12,387 bases of DNA. It comes from UBA1189 sp045126595. Its GTDB lineage: Bacteria > Bacteroidota > Bacteroidia > Bacteroidales > Bacteroidaceae. The notes below the pieces were generated by a model. It saw nothing but the letters and a program-made list of their open reading frames with translations. It searched no databases and was not told where the DNA came from. The stretch lies in assembly GCA_045126595.1 (NCBI GenBank), contig JBGVOS010000105.1, positions 1 through 12,387 of the forward strand, read 5' to 3'. Of the stretch, positions 1 through 5,924 are shown one piece after another. The position numbers and the translations under genes are program-made. The first letter of the stretch is position 1, and each line of letters opens with the position of its first letter.

Positions 1-725
1 ATCCACTTGGCAATCATCAGCTGGTCGGCAGCATCTTCTGCATTCACGGGGAGGAACTCAATCTCGTTCTGCTCATAGATCATGCCGTCGATAGTGAAGT
101 TACCCACCTCTGAGTGACCATACTTGATCTGTCCACCAGCCTGAGCAATGTAGGCCATACACTGGGTACGGAACTCATTGAACTTGGCATAGGGAGCTGA
201 CTCGTGGTAACCTTTCTGGTCGGTAGCGGCAAACATGCCACAGTCGGGAGCAATCACATAGTACTCCAACTCACCCATCGCCTGGAACTCCATACCTGTC
301 ACCTCATTGAATGCACGGCATGCCTTGCGCAAGGTGTTCTCGGGAGAGCTCTCCAAGGGTTCGCCATCCTTATTGAAATATGAGCACAGCATCGAGAGTG
401 TAGGCAACTCGGCAAACGGGTCTACGAATGCGGTGCAGAAACGGGGCAATACATAGAGGTCGCTGCTTCCCGCCTCGATGAAGGGGAAGAGACTGCTGCC
501 GTCGACACGCTCACCGCAGGTGAGGATAGCATCGAGATATGCTTCATTGTTGATTACAAAGTTGAGGGTCTTCAAGCGGCCGTCACCGGCTGGGTACATG
601 AAGTTGACCATACGGATTTCGTTCTCCTTGATGTAGCGTACGATATCCGCTTTTGTAAACTCCTTGCAGGGTTTCTGCAGGTAGGCCACAATCTTGTTGG
701 GATTCATTGACAATTCCTTGTTCAT
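1..725 (-). CDS. glnA: Glutamine synthetase, N-terminal part (C-terminus beyond window start)
   Basis: Reading the minus strand from ATG at 725 gives an open frame of 241 codons that runs off the window edge. The product is the N-terminal half of a glutamine synthetase, which makes glutamine from glutamate, ammonia and ATP in the cytoplasm. Visible marks are the beta-grasp region (MVNFMYPAGDGRLKTLNFVI, about residues 39-58), a GERVDGSS segment near 71-78, and the start of the catalytic domain with MGELEYYV near 147-154, whose glutamate is the expected metal-ligand position. A KYGHSEVG segment also fits the family. The family is about 500 residues long in Bacteroidales, so roughly half is missing here. 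A second ATG lies six codons in (707), so the exact start is uncertain. Gene symbol is by family. The upstream 147 bp holds an inverted repeat pair and no clear promoter, so read-through from pepD is possible. Confidence 0.88.
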   Translation of the reverse strand, partial: MNKELSMNPNKIVAYLQKPCKEFTKADIVRYIKENEIRMVNFMYPAGDGRLKTLNFVINNEAYLDAILTCGERVDGSSLFPFIEAGSSDLYVLPRFCTAFVDPFAELPTLSMLCSYFNKDGEPLESSPENTLRKACRAFNEVTGMEFQAMGELEYYVIAPDCGMFAATDQKGYHESAPYAKFNEFRTQCMAYIAQAGGQIKYGHSEVGNFTIDGMIYEQNEIEFLPVNAEDAADQLMIAKW

Positions 726-730
726 AATAC

Positions 731-870
731 TTAGGCCTACCCTAACCCCTCCCAAGGAGGGGAACTCCAATCCTCGCGACAAGGTCAGAGAAGGACTTCA
801 TTAAATAGTTATTTATGTTTTTCTTGGGAGATACAGTCACCCCTCCTTGGGAGGGGGAAGGGGGAGGCCC
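731..870. repeat. Inverted pair of GC-rich REP-like repeats between pepD and the glutamine synthetase gene
   Basis: The 17-mer CCCCTCCCAAGGAGGGG at 746-762 is itself a hairpin (7-bp stem, 3-nt loop). Its exact reverse complement is at 840-856. Similarity extends outward to roughly 32-bp arms (733-764 and 838-870), both including GGCCT and C-rich tracts. The arms flank 73 bp of AT-richer DNA. The spacer has no gene. The layout is like a REP doublet or a small non-autonomous element. It could also end or attenuate transcription between the two genes. The repeat structure is seen directly; its role is inferred. Confidence 0.8.
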
Positions 871-872
871 CC

Positions 873-2327
873 CTACTCTACTCCCTTCTTAATGACGTAG
901 CGGATGAGGTCATAGAACTTCTGCACAGTGGGGATAAGCACACGCTCGTCGGGTGAGTGGGGCGACATCAGTGTGGGACCGAACGAAATCATGTCCATAC
1001 CCTCGTTCACTGCGCCGATAATACCGCACTCGAGTCCGGCGTGAATCACCTTCACTTCGGGTTCCTTACCGAAGAGCTCCTTGTAGGTCTCCTTCATGGC
1101 GGCGAGCACATGAGAGTTCACATTGGGTTGCCAGCCACTGTAGCTACCGCTGAACTCAACACGCATGCCAGCCATTGAGAAGCAGCTCTCGAGGGAGATG
1201 GCCTGATACATCTTCATGCTCTCCGACGAACTGCGCACGAGAAGGCTGAACTGGGCCTTGCCCTCGCCAATCTCGATAATAGAGAGGTTGCTTGATGTTT
1301 CCACCGTATCGGGGATAGTGGGGATATAGCGCATCACACCGTTCTGACAAGCAAGGATAGCGTCGATGAGGTTGTCGCGGATTTCTTCGGGGGTCTCGCT
1401 CTCGGGCATCTCCACCTCCTCTACAGTGAGTGTGATACCGCTCTCAATGGTAGCGAACTCCTCATTGAAGAGTGCCTCGCAACGAGCAGCCAAGTCCTTT
1501 ACATCCTCTACTGCATCCTCGGGCAAGGTGAGCACCACGAAGGCATCGCGAGGTATGGCATTGCGCATGTTGCCACCCTTCCACTGAGCCAGCTGGGCAT
1601 CACACTCAAGCACAGCTTCGCGCACGAAGCGGCCCATCAGTTTGTTGGCATTGCCACGACCCTCACAAATCTCGAGGCCAGAGTGTCCGCCACGCAATCC
1701 CTTCAAGGTCACGCGCACAGCCTTGTAATCATCTTCGGGCTCTATCTCCATATATTGCAACGTCGCTGTCACGTCGATACCACCGGCACAGCCGATATAG
1801 AGCTCTCCCTCAGCCTCAGAGTCAAGGTTGAGCAGCACCTTGCCTTGCACGGTACCGGGTTTCAAGCCAAAGGCACCGAACATACCCGTCTCCTCGTCGG
1901 CAGTGATGAGTCCTTCGAGCGGACCATGCTCCAAGGTATCGTCTTCCATGATGGCCATGATAGCGGCTACGCCCAAGCCATTGTCAGCACCGAGTGTAGT
2001 GCCACGTGTGCGCACCCAGTCGCCGTCCACGTAGCAGTCTATGGGGTCTTTCTCAAAGTCGTGAGTGCTCTCGGCAGTCTTCTGCGGCACCATATCCATG
2101 TGCGCCTGCAACACGATGCCCTTGCGGCCTTCAAGCCCAGGTGTAGCGGGCTTACGCATGATGATGTTACCGGCCTCGTCCATGAAGGTCTCTACGCCAA
2201 TCTTCTTTCCGAAGTCGAGGAGAAACTGCTGTACGGGTTCGAGGAAGCCCGACGGACGGGGCACTTGTGTCAACTCATAAAAATGTTTCCACACGCTCTG
2301 AGGAGCTAATTCTGCAATTGTTGCCAT
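873..2327 (-). CDS. pepD: Aminoacyl-histidine dipeptidase (beta-Ala-His dipeptidase), peptidase family M20C
   Basis: A cytosolic di-zinc dipeptidase that splits Xaa-His and other dipeptides. From ATG at 2327 it has 484 residues, very near the 485 of E. coli PepD. The open frame extends 23 codons further upstream, but that extension (low complexity, lysine run, crosses a palindrome) is not family-like, so the start beginning MATIAELAP is chosen. M20 motifs are present: H76-M-D78 (metal His and catalytic Asp), D115 in GADNG, E145-E146 (catalytic and metal Glu), D169 in NLDS, and H457 in SPHSPDE. Their spacing matches the family. The gene starts 65 bp after the membrane protein gene on the same strand and is probably transcribed with it. 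A hairpin lies in that gap. The stop codon TAG sits next to the GC-rich repeat pair at 731-870. Nothing appears broken. Confidence 0.95.
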   Translation of the reverse strand: MATIAELAPQSVWKHFYELTQVPRPSGFLEPVQQFLLDFGKKIGVETFMDEAGNIIMRKPATPGLEGRKGIVLQAHMDMVPQKTAESTHDFEKDPIDCYVDGDWVRTRGTTLGADNGLGVAAIMAIMEDDTLEHGPLEGLITADEETGMFGAFGLKPGTVQGKVLLNLDSEAEGELYIGCAGGIDVTATLQYMEIEPEDDYKAVRVTLKGLRGGHSGLEICEGRGNANKLMGRFVREAVLECDAQLAQWKGGNMRNAIPRDAFVVLTLPEDAVEDVKDLAARCEALFNEEFATIESGITLTVEEVEMPESETPEEIRDNLIDAILACQNGVMRYIPTIPDTVETSSNLSIIEIGEGKAQFSLLVRSSSESMKMYQAISLESCFSMAGMRVEFSGSYSGWQPNVNSHVLAAMKETYKELFGKEPEVKVIHAGLECGIIGAVNEGMDMISFGPTLMSPHSPDERVLIPTVQKFYDLIRYVIKKGVE

Positions 2328-2360
2328 GGTCTTTTTCTTTTTATTGTTATTTAGAAGTGA

Positions 2361-2386
2361 GGAATGCAAGAGTGACGCTTGCATCC
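2361..2386. repeat. Intercistronic palindrome between the UPF0104-like gene and pepD
   Basis: GGAATGCAAG (2361-2370) faces CTTGCATCC (2378-2386) across a 7-nt loop, giving a 9-bp stem with one bulged base. It lies between the stop of the membrane protein gene (2393) and the pepD start (2327). No T-run follows on the minus strand, so it is unlikely to be a strong intrinsic terminator. It could be an RNA-stability element or a REP-like repeat. Confidence 0.65.
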
Positions 2387-2392
2387 CTGCTT

Positions 2393-3391
2393 TCAATTTT
2401 CAACTTTCAATTTGTTTCTATTTCTCATCTGCAATGCCACCCATCCGTAAGCACCGAGCAACATCACCCCAAGAGTTTGGAAGGCATGCACAATAAGAGC
2501 AAACGATGAAGCACCTGTCTGCGACACGCCATAAAGCGTCATCATAGAGATGACCACGAAGTGCCACGGTCCCGCACCATTGGGAGTCGGTATGATAATC
2601 GCCAAACTGATGGCCGCAAAGATAACTAATCCCTGCACTACGCTGAGTCCAGCCGTGAAGGGGAAGCAGAAGAACGTTAGATAAAACTCAAGGAAGAATC
2701 CAATCCATATCCCTATCGTATAAAGTACGAACAGCCCCTTGCGCTGCATCGTCCGTAACGACAGCAGTCCATCCACGAAACCACCTATCGTCTGCTTTAT
2801 CTTCGCATACAGTTTGGTTCTCTTTAGCGGCAACCACAACGCCATACATGCTACCACCGCTACACCTATTATAAAATAGGTTTTGGGCGATGTGAAGAGC
2901 GCCGAAAGCGAAGCCTCGTTCGTTCCCGTCTTGGCAAAGAGCGAGAGGAACACATCAAGCTGTGTCAAGAGCATCACACATACGAACAGCGCCACCATCA
3001 GCATATCCACCAGTCGTTCGGCTACGAGCGTACCCAAGGCCTTACTGAAGGGCACTTTGTCATACTTCGTGAGCACAGCACAGCGCGACACCTCGCCCAC
3101 TCGTGGTATCACCACATTCGAAGCATAAGCAATAAATATCGCGTCTATACAATCTCCCTTCTTGGGACGATAGCCCAATGGCTCCAACGTAATGAGCCAG
3201 CGCAAGCCGCGCATCACATGACTTAGCGTGATGGGTACGAGCGATGCCACCAACCACCATATATTCATCTCGTGGAGAAAGATGCGCTTGGCCTCAACAA
3301 AGTCGAAGTCACGGTACATCCAATAGAGCAACGCCCCCGCAATAACCAGCGGAAGGAGAATCTTCATCGTATTCTTCAGTATCTTCGTCAC
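2393..3391 (-). CDS. Integral membrane protein, lysylphosphatidylglycerol synthase TM/flippase family (UPF0104)
   Basis: A polytopic inner-membrane protein of about 332 residues with roughly seven to eight hydrophobic segments. It matches the LPG_synthase_TM (UPF0104, AglD/YbhN-like) family by RGLRW (61-65), NVVIPRVGEVSRC (92-104), ERLVD (125-129) and PTPNGAGPWHF (268-278). Members include the flippase half of MprF and many stand-alone proteins of unknown substrate, so lipid or lipid-linked substrate transport is only a family inference. There is no soluble aminoacyl transferase domain, so it is not full MprF. The longest reading starts with GTG at 3391; an ATG at 3367 (MKILLPLV) is eight codons in, and the sequence does not settle which is used. 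A good Bacteroidetes promoter lies just upstream. The last codons run into an AATTGAAA-type repeat that also supplies the TGA stop. pepD follows. Confidence 0.85.
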   Translation of the reverse strand: MTKILKNTMKILLPLVIAGALLYWMYRDFDFVEAKRIFLHEMNIWWLVASLVPITLSHVMRGLRWLITLEPLGYRPKKGDCIDAIFIAYASNVVIPRVGEVSRCAVLTKYDKVPFSKALGTLVAERLVDMLMVALFVCVMLLTQLDVFLSLFAKTGTNEASLSALFTSPKTYFIIGVAVVACMALWLPLKRTKLYAKIKQTIGGFVDGLLSLRTMQRKGLFVLYTIGIWIGFFLEFYLTFFCFPFTAGLSVVQGLVIFAAISLAIIIPTPNGAGPWHFVVISMMTLYGVSQTGASSFALIVHAFQTLGVMLLGAYGWVALQMRNRNKLKVEN

Positions 3392-3413
3392 GTTTCTTGC
3401 AATTCTTGAAGTG

Positions 3414-3445
3414 CAAAAATAAACTATAATTTCGTATTCAGCAAA
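3414..3445 (-). promoter_or_regulatory. Bacteroidetes-type promoter for the UPF0104-like gene and pepD
   Basis: On the minus strand TTTG (3445-3442) is followed after exactly 20 nt by TATTTTTG (3421-3414). This matches the Bacteroidetes primary sigma consensus (-33 TTTG, -7 TAnnTTTG, spacing about 19-21). A transcript would start near 3410, giving a leader of about 20 nt to the GTG at 3391 or about 43 nt to the ATG at 3367. Confidence 0.75.
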
Positions 3446-3509
3446 CGAATCAGTACATTTTTCCTACCCATACTATAGATACCGCCAATAGCCCCATATA
3501 CTTAAGCTA

Positions 3510-3541
3510 TTTGCACAGGTAGTAAATCCTCCTTATCTTCG
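3510..3541 (+). promoter_or_regulatory. Bacteroidetes-type promoter for tpx
   Basis: TTTG at 3510-3513 is followed after 20 nt by TATCTTCG at 3534-3541, one base off TAnnTTTG. The transcript would start near 3545, leaving an A-rich leader of about 55 nt before the tpx ATG at 3602. It diverges from the promoter at 3414-3445, with about 64 bp between the two -33 boxes. Confidence 0.7.
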
Positions 3542-3601
3542 CAGCGTAAAAACAAAAGACAAGCCAAGAACGTTCAACAAACAAAAAACAATAAGAAGAA
3601 T

Positions 3602-4105
3602 ATGACAACAACCCAGTTTAAAGGAAATACCGTCCACCTCGACGGACAGTTCATCGTCTCCGGCGCCACAGCTCCCGCGTTCACCTTAGTCAAAGGCGAC
3701 CTCACCACCCTCACCCTTGCCGACTGCCGTGGCAAGCACGTAGTGCTGAACATCTTCCCCAGCATCGACACCGGAGTGTGTGCCGCCTCCGTGCGCAAGT
3801 TCAACCAACTGGCTGCTTCATTGCCCAATACCGTAGTGCTCTGCATCTCACGCGACCTTCCCTTTGCCCAAGGCCGCTTCTGCGCAGCCGAGGGCATAGA
3901 TAATGTCATCACCCTCTCCGACTTCCGCCGCACCTCGACCTTCGGCACCGACTACGGCGTCCAGATGGCCGACGGCCCCCTTTCCGGACTCCTCGCCCGT
4001 GCCGTAGTGGTCATCACCCCCGACGGCAAAGTCGCCCACGCCCAGCTTGTGCCCGAGATAACGACCGAGCCCAACTACGAAGCAGCACTTGCAACTATAA
4101 AGTAA
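3602..4105 (+). CDS. tpx: Thiol peroxidase, atypical 2-Cys peroxiredoxin
   Basis: Reduces hydrogen peroxide and organic hydroperoxides using thioredoxin, as part of oxidative stress defence. The 167-residue length is one short of E. coli Tpx. The peroxidatic cysteine is C60 in PSIDTGVC (53-60) and the resolving cysteine is C94 in RFCAAEG, the spacing usual for Tpx. T57 and R133 (LLARAVVV) fit the active-site threonine and arginine. The C-terminus EITTEPNYEAAL is also typical. Two further cysteines, C42 and C81, are visible; C81 matches a cysteine also found in E. coli Tpx, while C42 is extra. No signal peptide is seen, so a cytoplasmic location is expected. The ATG at 3602 follows an A-rich leader (AATAAGAAGAAT) without a strong Shine-Dalgarno, usual for Bacteroidetes. 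It has its own promoter, and a long hairpin follows the stop. It reads as a single-gene unit. Confidence 0.95.
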   Translation: MTTTQFKGNTVHLDGQFIVSGATAPAFTLVKGDLTTLTLADCRGKHVVLNIFPSIDTGVCAASVRKFNQLAASLPNTVVLCISRDLPFAQGRFCAAEGIDNVITLSDFRRTSTFGTDYGVQMADGPLSGLLARAVVVITPDGKVAHAQLVPEITTEPNYEAALATIK

Positions 4106-4127
4106 ACTATTATAATCTAACACTCAA

Positions 4128-4189
4128 CCTCTGAGGCCCTTGATATTCTTCAGCTACACGCGTGGCTGCGGAAATCAAGGTCTCAGAGA
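4128..4189 (+). terminator. Long hairpin downstream of tpx (possible terminator or REP-like element)
   Basis: CTCTGAG (4129-4135) pairs with CTCAGAG (4182-4188), CCTTGAT (4138-4144) with ATCAAGG (4174-4180), TTC (4146-4148) with GAA (4171-4173), and CAGC (4151-4154) with GCTG (4165-4168). That is about 21 paired bases around a loop containing the palindrome CACGCGTG. It starts 23 nt after the tpx stop. The 3' flank CTATTTTCG is only weakly T-rich, so a classical intrinsic terminator is not certain. Confidence 0.5.
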
Positions 4190-4404
4190 CCTATTTTCGA
4201 GGGTAAGCAAGCTGATAGGCCATTCTGCAAACAGTCTATTTGAACATGCAGAAGTTGAATCGAAGGGAAAAGTAAACAATAATACACAATTGACATAGAT
4301 GTAATTCTCAATAAAGTTATTGCAGAGCTGTGGCAGATTTACAGGAAAGCTGCAACAGAAAAATCAGACAAAGAGATTATCCGAAACGGACAAAGTTTTT
4401 TCAC

Positions 4405-4487
4405 AAAATGGGTATACTGAAAAAATTTATTTGGTATACTCACGAGAGAAAATGGGTAGAGCGATTTTTTCGTCAGTATACTCATTT
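4405..4487. repeat. Cluster of three GTATAC boxes and AAAATGRGTA repeats
   Basis: GTATAC is at 4412-4417, 4434-4439 and 4476-4481, with centres 22 and 42 bp apart, close to two and four helical turns. AAAATGGGTA is at 4405-4414 and 4449-4458, and its near-copy AAAATGAGTA is inverted at 4478-4487. The outer boxes form an imperfect inverted repeat (AAAATGGGTATACTGA against AAAATGAGTATACTGA). This could be an operator array, but no gene reads away from it nearby. Confidence 0.55.
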
Positions 4488-4710
4488 TTATGGTGTATAA
4501 ATGTACAGTGCAATCGATTTTTATTTTGACATAGCATTAGGCTAAGCAATTACTTTTTGCGGCCTGGCATATTTAATAACAGTACATTCCGTATAGTATA
4601 TATCATTCATCATACAAGCGATATACGAGTAGACATCTGTACAATTATCCACATATCAAAACGACACAACAGGAGCCTAATTCCAAGTCAAAAATAAAAA
4701 CATTTTGTAC

Positions 4711-4752
4711 GCAGAATGGTGCTTCCTGAAGTTCTGCTAGGGCTGTGCCCTA
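4711..4752 (-). terminator. Probable 3' end of the mltG transcript: two adjacent hairpins
   Basis: On the minus strand the mltG stop codon lies inside a perfect 6-bp hairpin TAGGGC-TGT-GCCCTA (4738-4752 on the plus strand). Directly after it is a second stem GCAGAA/TTCTGC (4711-4716 with 4732-4737). The minus-strand transcript then meets a T-rich stretch (plus-strand A-run 4690-4700). Together they resemble an intrinsic terminator, although the second stem is short with a 15-nt loop. Confidence 0.45.
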
Positions 4753-5805
4753 TCGTTTTATCCCGATCCTGTTCAGTGCCTGCTGGTAACGGCGGGCATT
4801 GGCATTGTGCTGGGTGAGTGTGGTGGCAAAGTTATGATAACCCGAGAAGTCCTCCTTGGCGCACATGTAGAGATAGGAGTGCTTGGCGGGATTGAGCACA
4901 GCCTCAATGGCGGCCATCGTGGGAATACGGATGGGCCCGGGAGGAAGACCGGCATATTTATAGGTATTATAAGGCGAATCGGTCTGCAGATGAACATAGA
5001 GGATACGGCGCAGTTCAGGATCGCCGAGAGCATACTTCACCGTGGGATCGGCCTGCAGGAGCATGCTACGCTTCAAACGATTAAGGTAGAGTCCAGCCAC
5101 CATAGGCTTCTCGTCGTCCTTGGCAGTCTCCTCGTCGACGATAGAGGCGAGGGTTATCACTTCGTTGGGCGTCAGGCCCTGTGCCTTGGCCTTGGCCATG
5201 CGGGCGGAGGTCCAGAAGCGCGTATTTTCCTTCACCATGCGGGCTACGAACTGCTCGGGAGTCATCGTCCAGTACACTTCGTAGGTATTGGGGATGAAGA
5301 GACAGGGGAAGGTCTCCTTGGTGTAGCCCAAGCTGTCAATGAGGCGTTCGTCGGCAAGCATGGCCATCACAGCAGCCGAGTCAGCCATAAGTTGCTTACC
5401 CACGGCACCGGCAAGGCGGTCGAGCGTACGCACTGAAGGGACAACGAGGCGCACGGGAGTCTGATTGCCCGAGAGCAGACGCAGGCAAATGTCGCGCATC
5501 GAGTCGCCAGGGCGTAAGGTATAGTTGCCGGGCTTCACACGCATGTCGTATTTATAGTACTTCATCAGCGGAGAAAAGCCTCGCATAGTCTTGAACGTTG
5601 CTGCCGAGGTGAGTCTTTCTCCTACCCGTTGGGTGTTGTCGCCGGGAAGCACTTGGATATACACGGTCTCTTCGCCCTCGACAACGGGAACCATCACTAC
5701 AGTGTAGGTCACGTAGGCTAGTGCAGAGACGAGAAGCAACACGACGGCTACGGAGCTAAGGATGCATATTGTTTTTCTTTTCATACTTTTCGTTGTTTTA
5801 TCCAT
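4750..5805 (-). CDS. mltG: Endolytic murein transglycosylase MltG (YceG-like)
   Basis: A membrane-anchored lytic transglycosylase that cuts nascent peptidoglycan strands on the outer face of the inner membrane and limits glycan length. It has 351 residues (E. coli about 340). One N-terminal membrane segment lies at about 13-38, after a basic stretch. The YceG domain shows ASIVDEET (220-227, with the conserved catalytic-region glutamates), ADPTVKYALG (252-261), NTYKYAGLPPGPIRIP (280-295) and SGYHNFATTLTQHN (321-334). The first of these reads DEE where many family members have EKE, common variation that keeps the final Glu-Thr. The start at 5805 is followed by a second Met at 5784; either is possible. 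It lies 119 bp downstream of the glycosyltransferase genes on the same strand, with a REP-like inverted repeat between and no clear promoter, so partial co-transcription is possible. Confidence 0.93.
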   Translation of the reverse strand: MDKTTKSMKRKTICILSSVAVVLLLVSALAYVTYTVVMVPVVEGEETVYIQVLPGDNTQRVGERLTSAATFKTMRGFSPLMKYYKYDMRVKPGNYTLRPGDSMRDICLRLLSGNQTPVRLVVPSVRTLDRLAGAVGKQLMADSAAVMAMLADERLIDSLGYTKETFPCLFIPNTYEVYWTMTPEQFVARMVKENTRFWTSARMAKAKAQGLTPNEVITLASIVDEETAKDDEKPMVAGLYLNRLKRSMLLQADPTVKYALGDPELRRILYVHLQTDSPYNTYKYAGLPPGPIRIPTMAAIEAVLNPAKHSYLYMCAKEDFSGYHNFATTLTQHNANARRYQQALNRIGIKR

Positions 5806-5818
5806 TTCTTTTCATTTT

Positions 5819-5878
5819 GAACGAAGTGAAAGATCTCACAAAGTGACCTAAAATCCAGCGCGAGAGCTCTCTTCGTTC
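5819..5878. repeat. REP-like inverted repeat upstream of mltG
   Basis: GAACGAAG (5819-5826) is inverted as CTTCGTTC (5871-5878). The likeness extends inward: GAACGAAGTGAAAGATCTC on the left against GAACGAAGAGAGAGCTCTC as the reverse complement of the right arm, with a small gap. About 20 bp of poorly paired sequence separates the arms. TTCGTTCGGAATGACA-like ends are typical of dispersed intergenic repeats, but copy number cannot be judged here. Confidence 0.6.
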
Positions 5879-5924
5879 GGAATGACATTCATCGCGGAAC
5901 CTAAATTTCAATTCTAATTTTCAA

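Larger units (their letters stand above)
4106..4749. other. Gene-poor intergenic region between tpx and mltG
   Basis: About 640 bp between two converging genes. No ORF here has an ATG start and convincing coding features. It holds, in order: a long hairpin (4128-4189), a start-less open frame (4283-4420), a cluster of three GTATAC boxes with AAAATGRGTA repeats (4405-4487), one DnaA-box match (4645-4653) and a hairpin plus A-rich tract next to mltG. TTGACATAG occurs twice (4290-4298 and 4526-4534), bounding the box cluster. The region becomes AT-rich after about 4380. It could be a decayed gene or an unrecognised RNA or regulatory element. Confidence 0.6.

Noticed and set aside
731..870. CRISPR array or insertion sequence at the GC-rich repeats
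   Set aside because: Only two copies, in opposite orientation, with no spacer regularity, no cas genes and no transposase reading frame.
1683..2309. Long plus-strand ORF (208 codons) opposite pepD
   Set aside because: It lies fully inside the pepD gene on the other strand, and its translation lacks family features while pepD has all catalytic residues.
2328..2396. Upstream 23-codon extension of PepD
   Set aside because: It crosses a palindrome and a lysine run and is absent from the family length; the internal ATG at 2327 fits PepD much better.
2393..3391. Annotation as full MprF lysylphosphatidylglycerol synthase
   Set aside because: Only the membrane flippase-like half is present; the C-terminal aminoacyl transfer domain is missing and length is about 332 residues.
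4320..4529. 69-codon plus-strand ORF in the tpx-mltG gap
   Set aside because: It begins with TTG, has no ribosome site, overlaps the GTATAC repeats and its translation has no recognisable motif.
4645..4653. Perfect DnaA box TTATCCACA in an AT-rich intergenic region
   Set aside because: Only one copy was found; an origin needs several clustered boxes, and no dnaA or other origin-linked gene is nearby. A single match can be chance.
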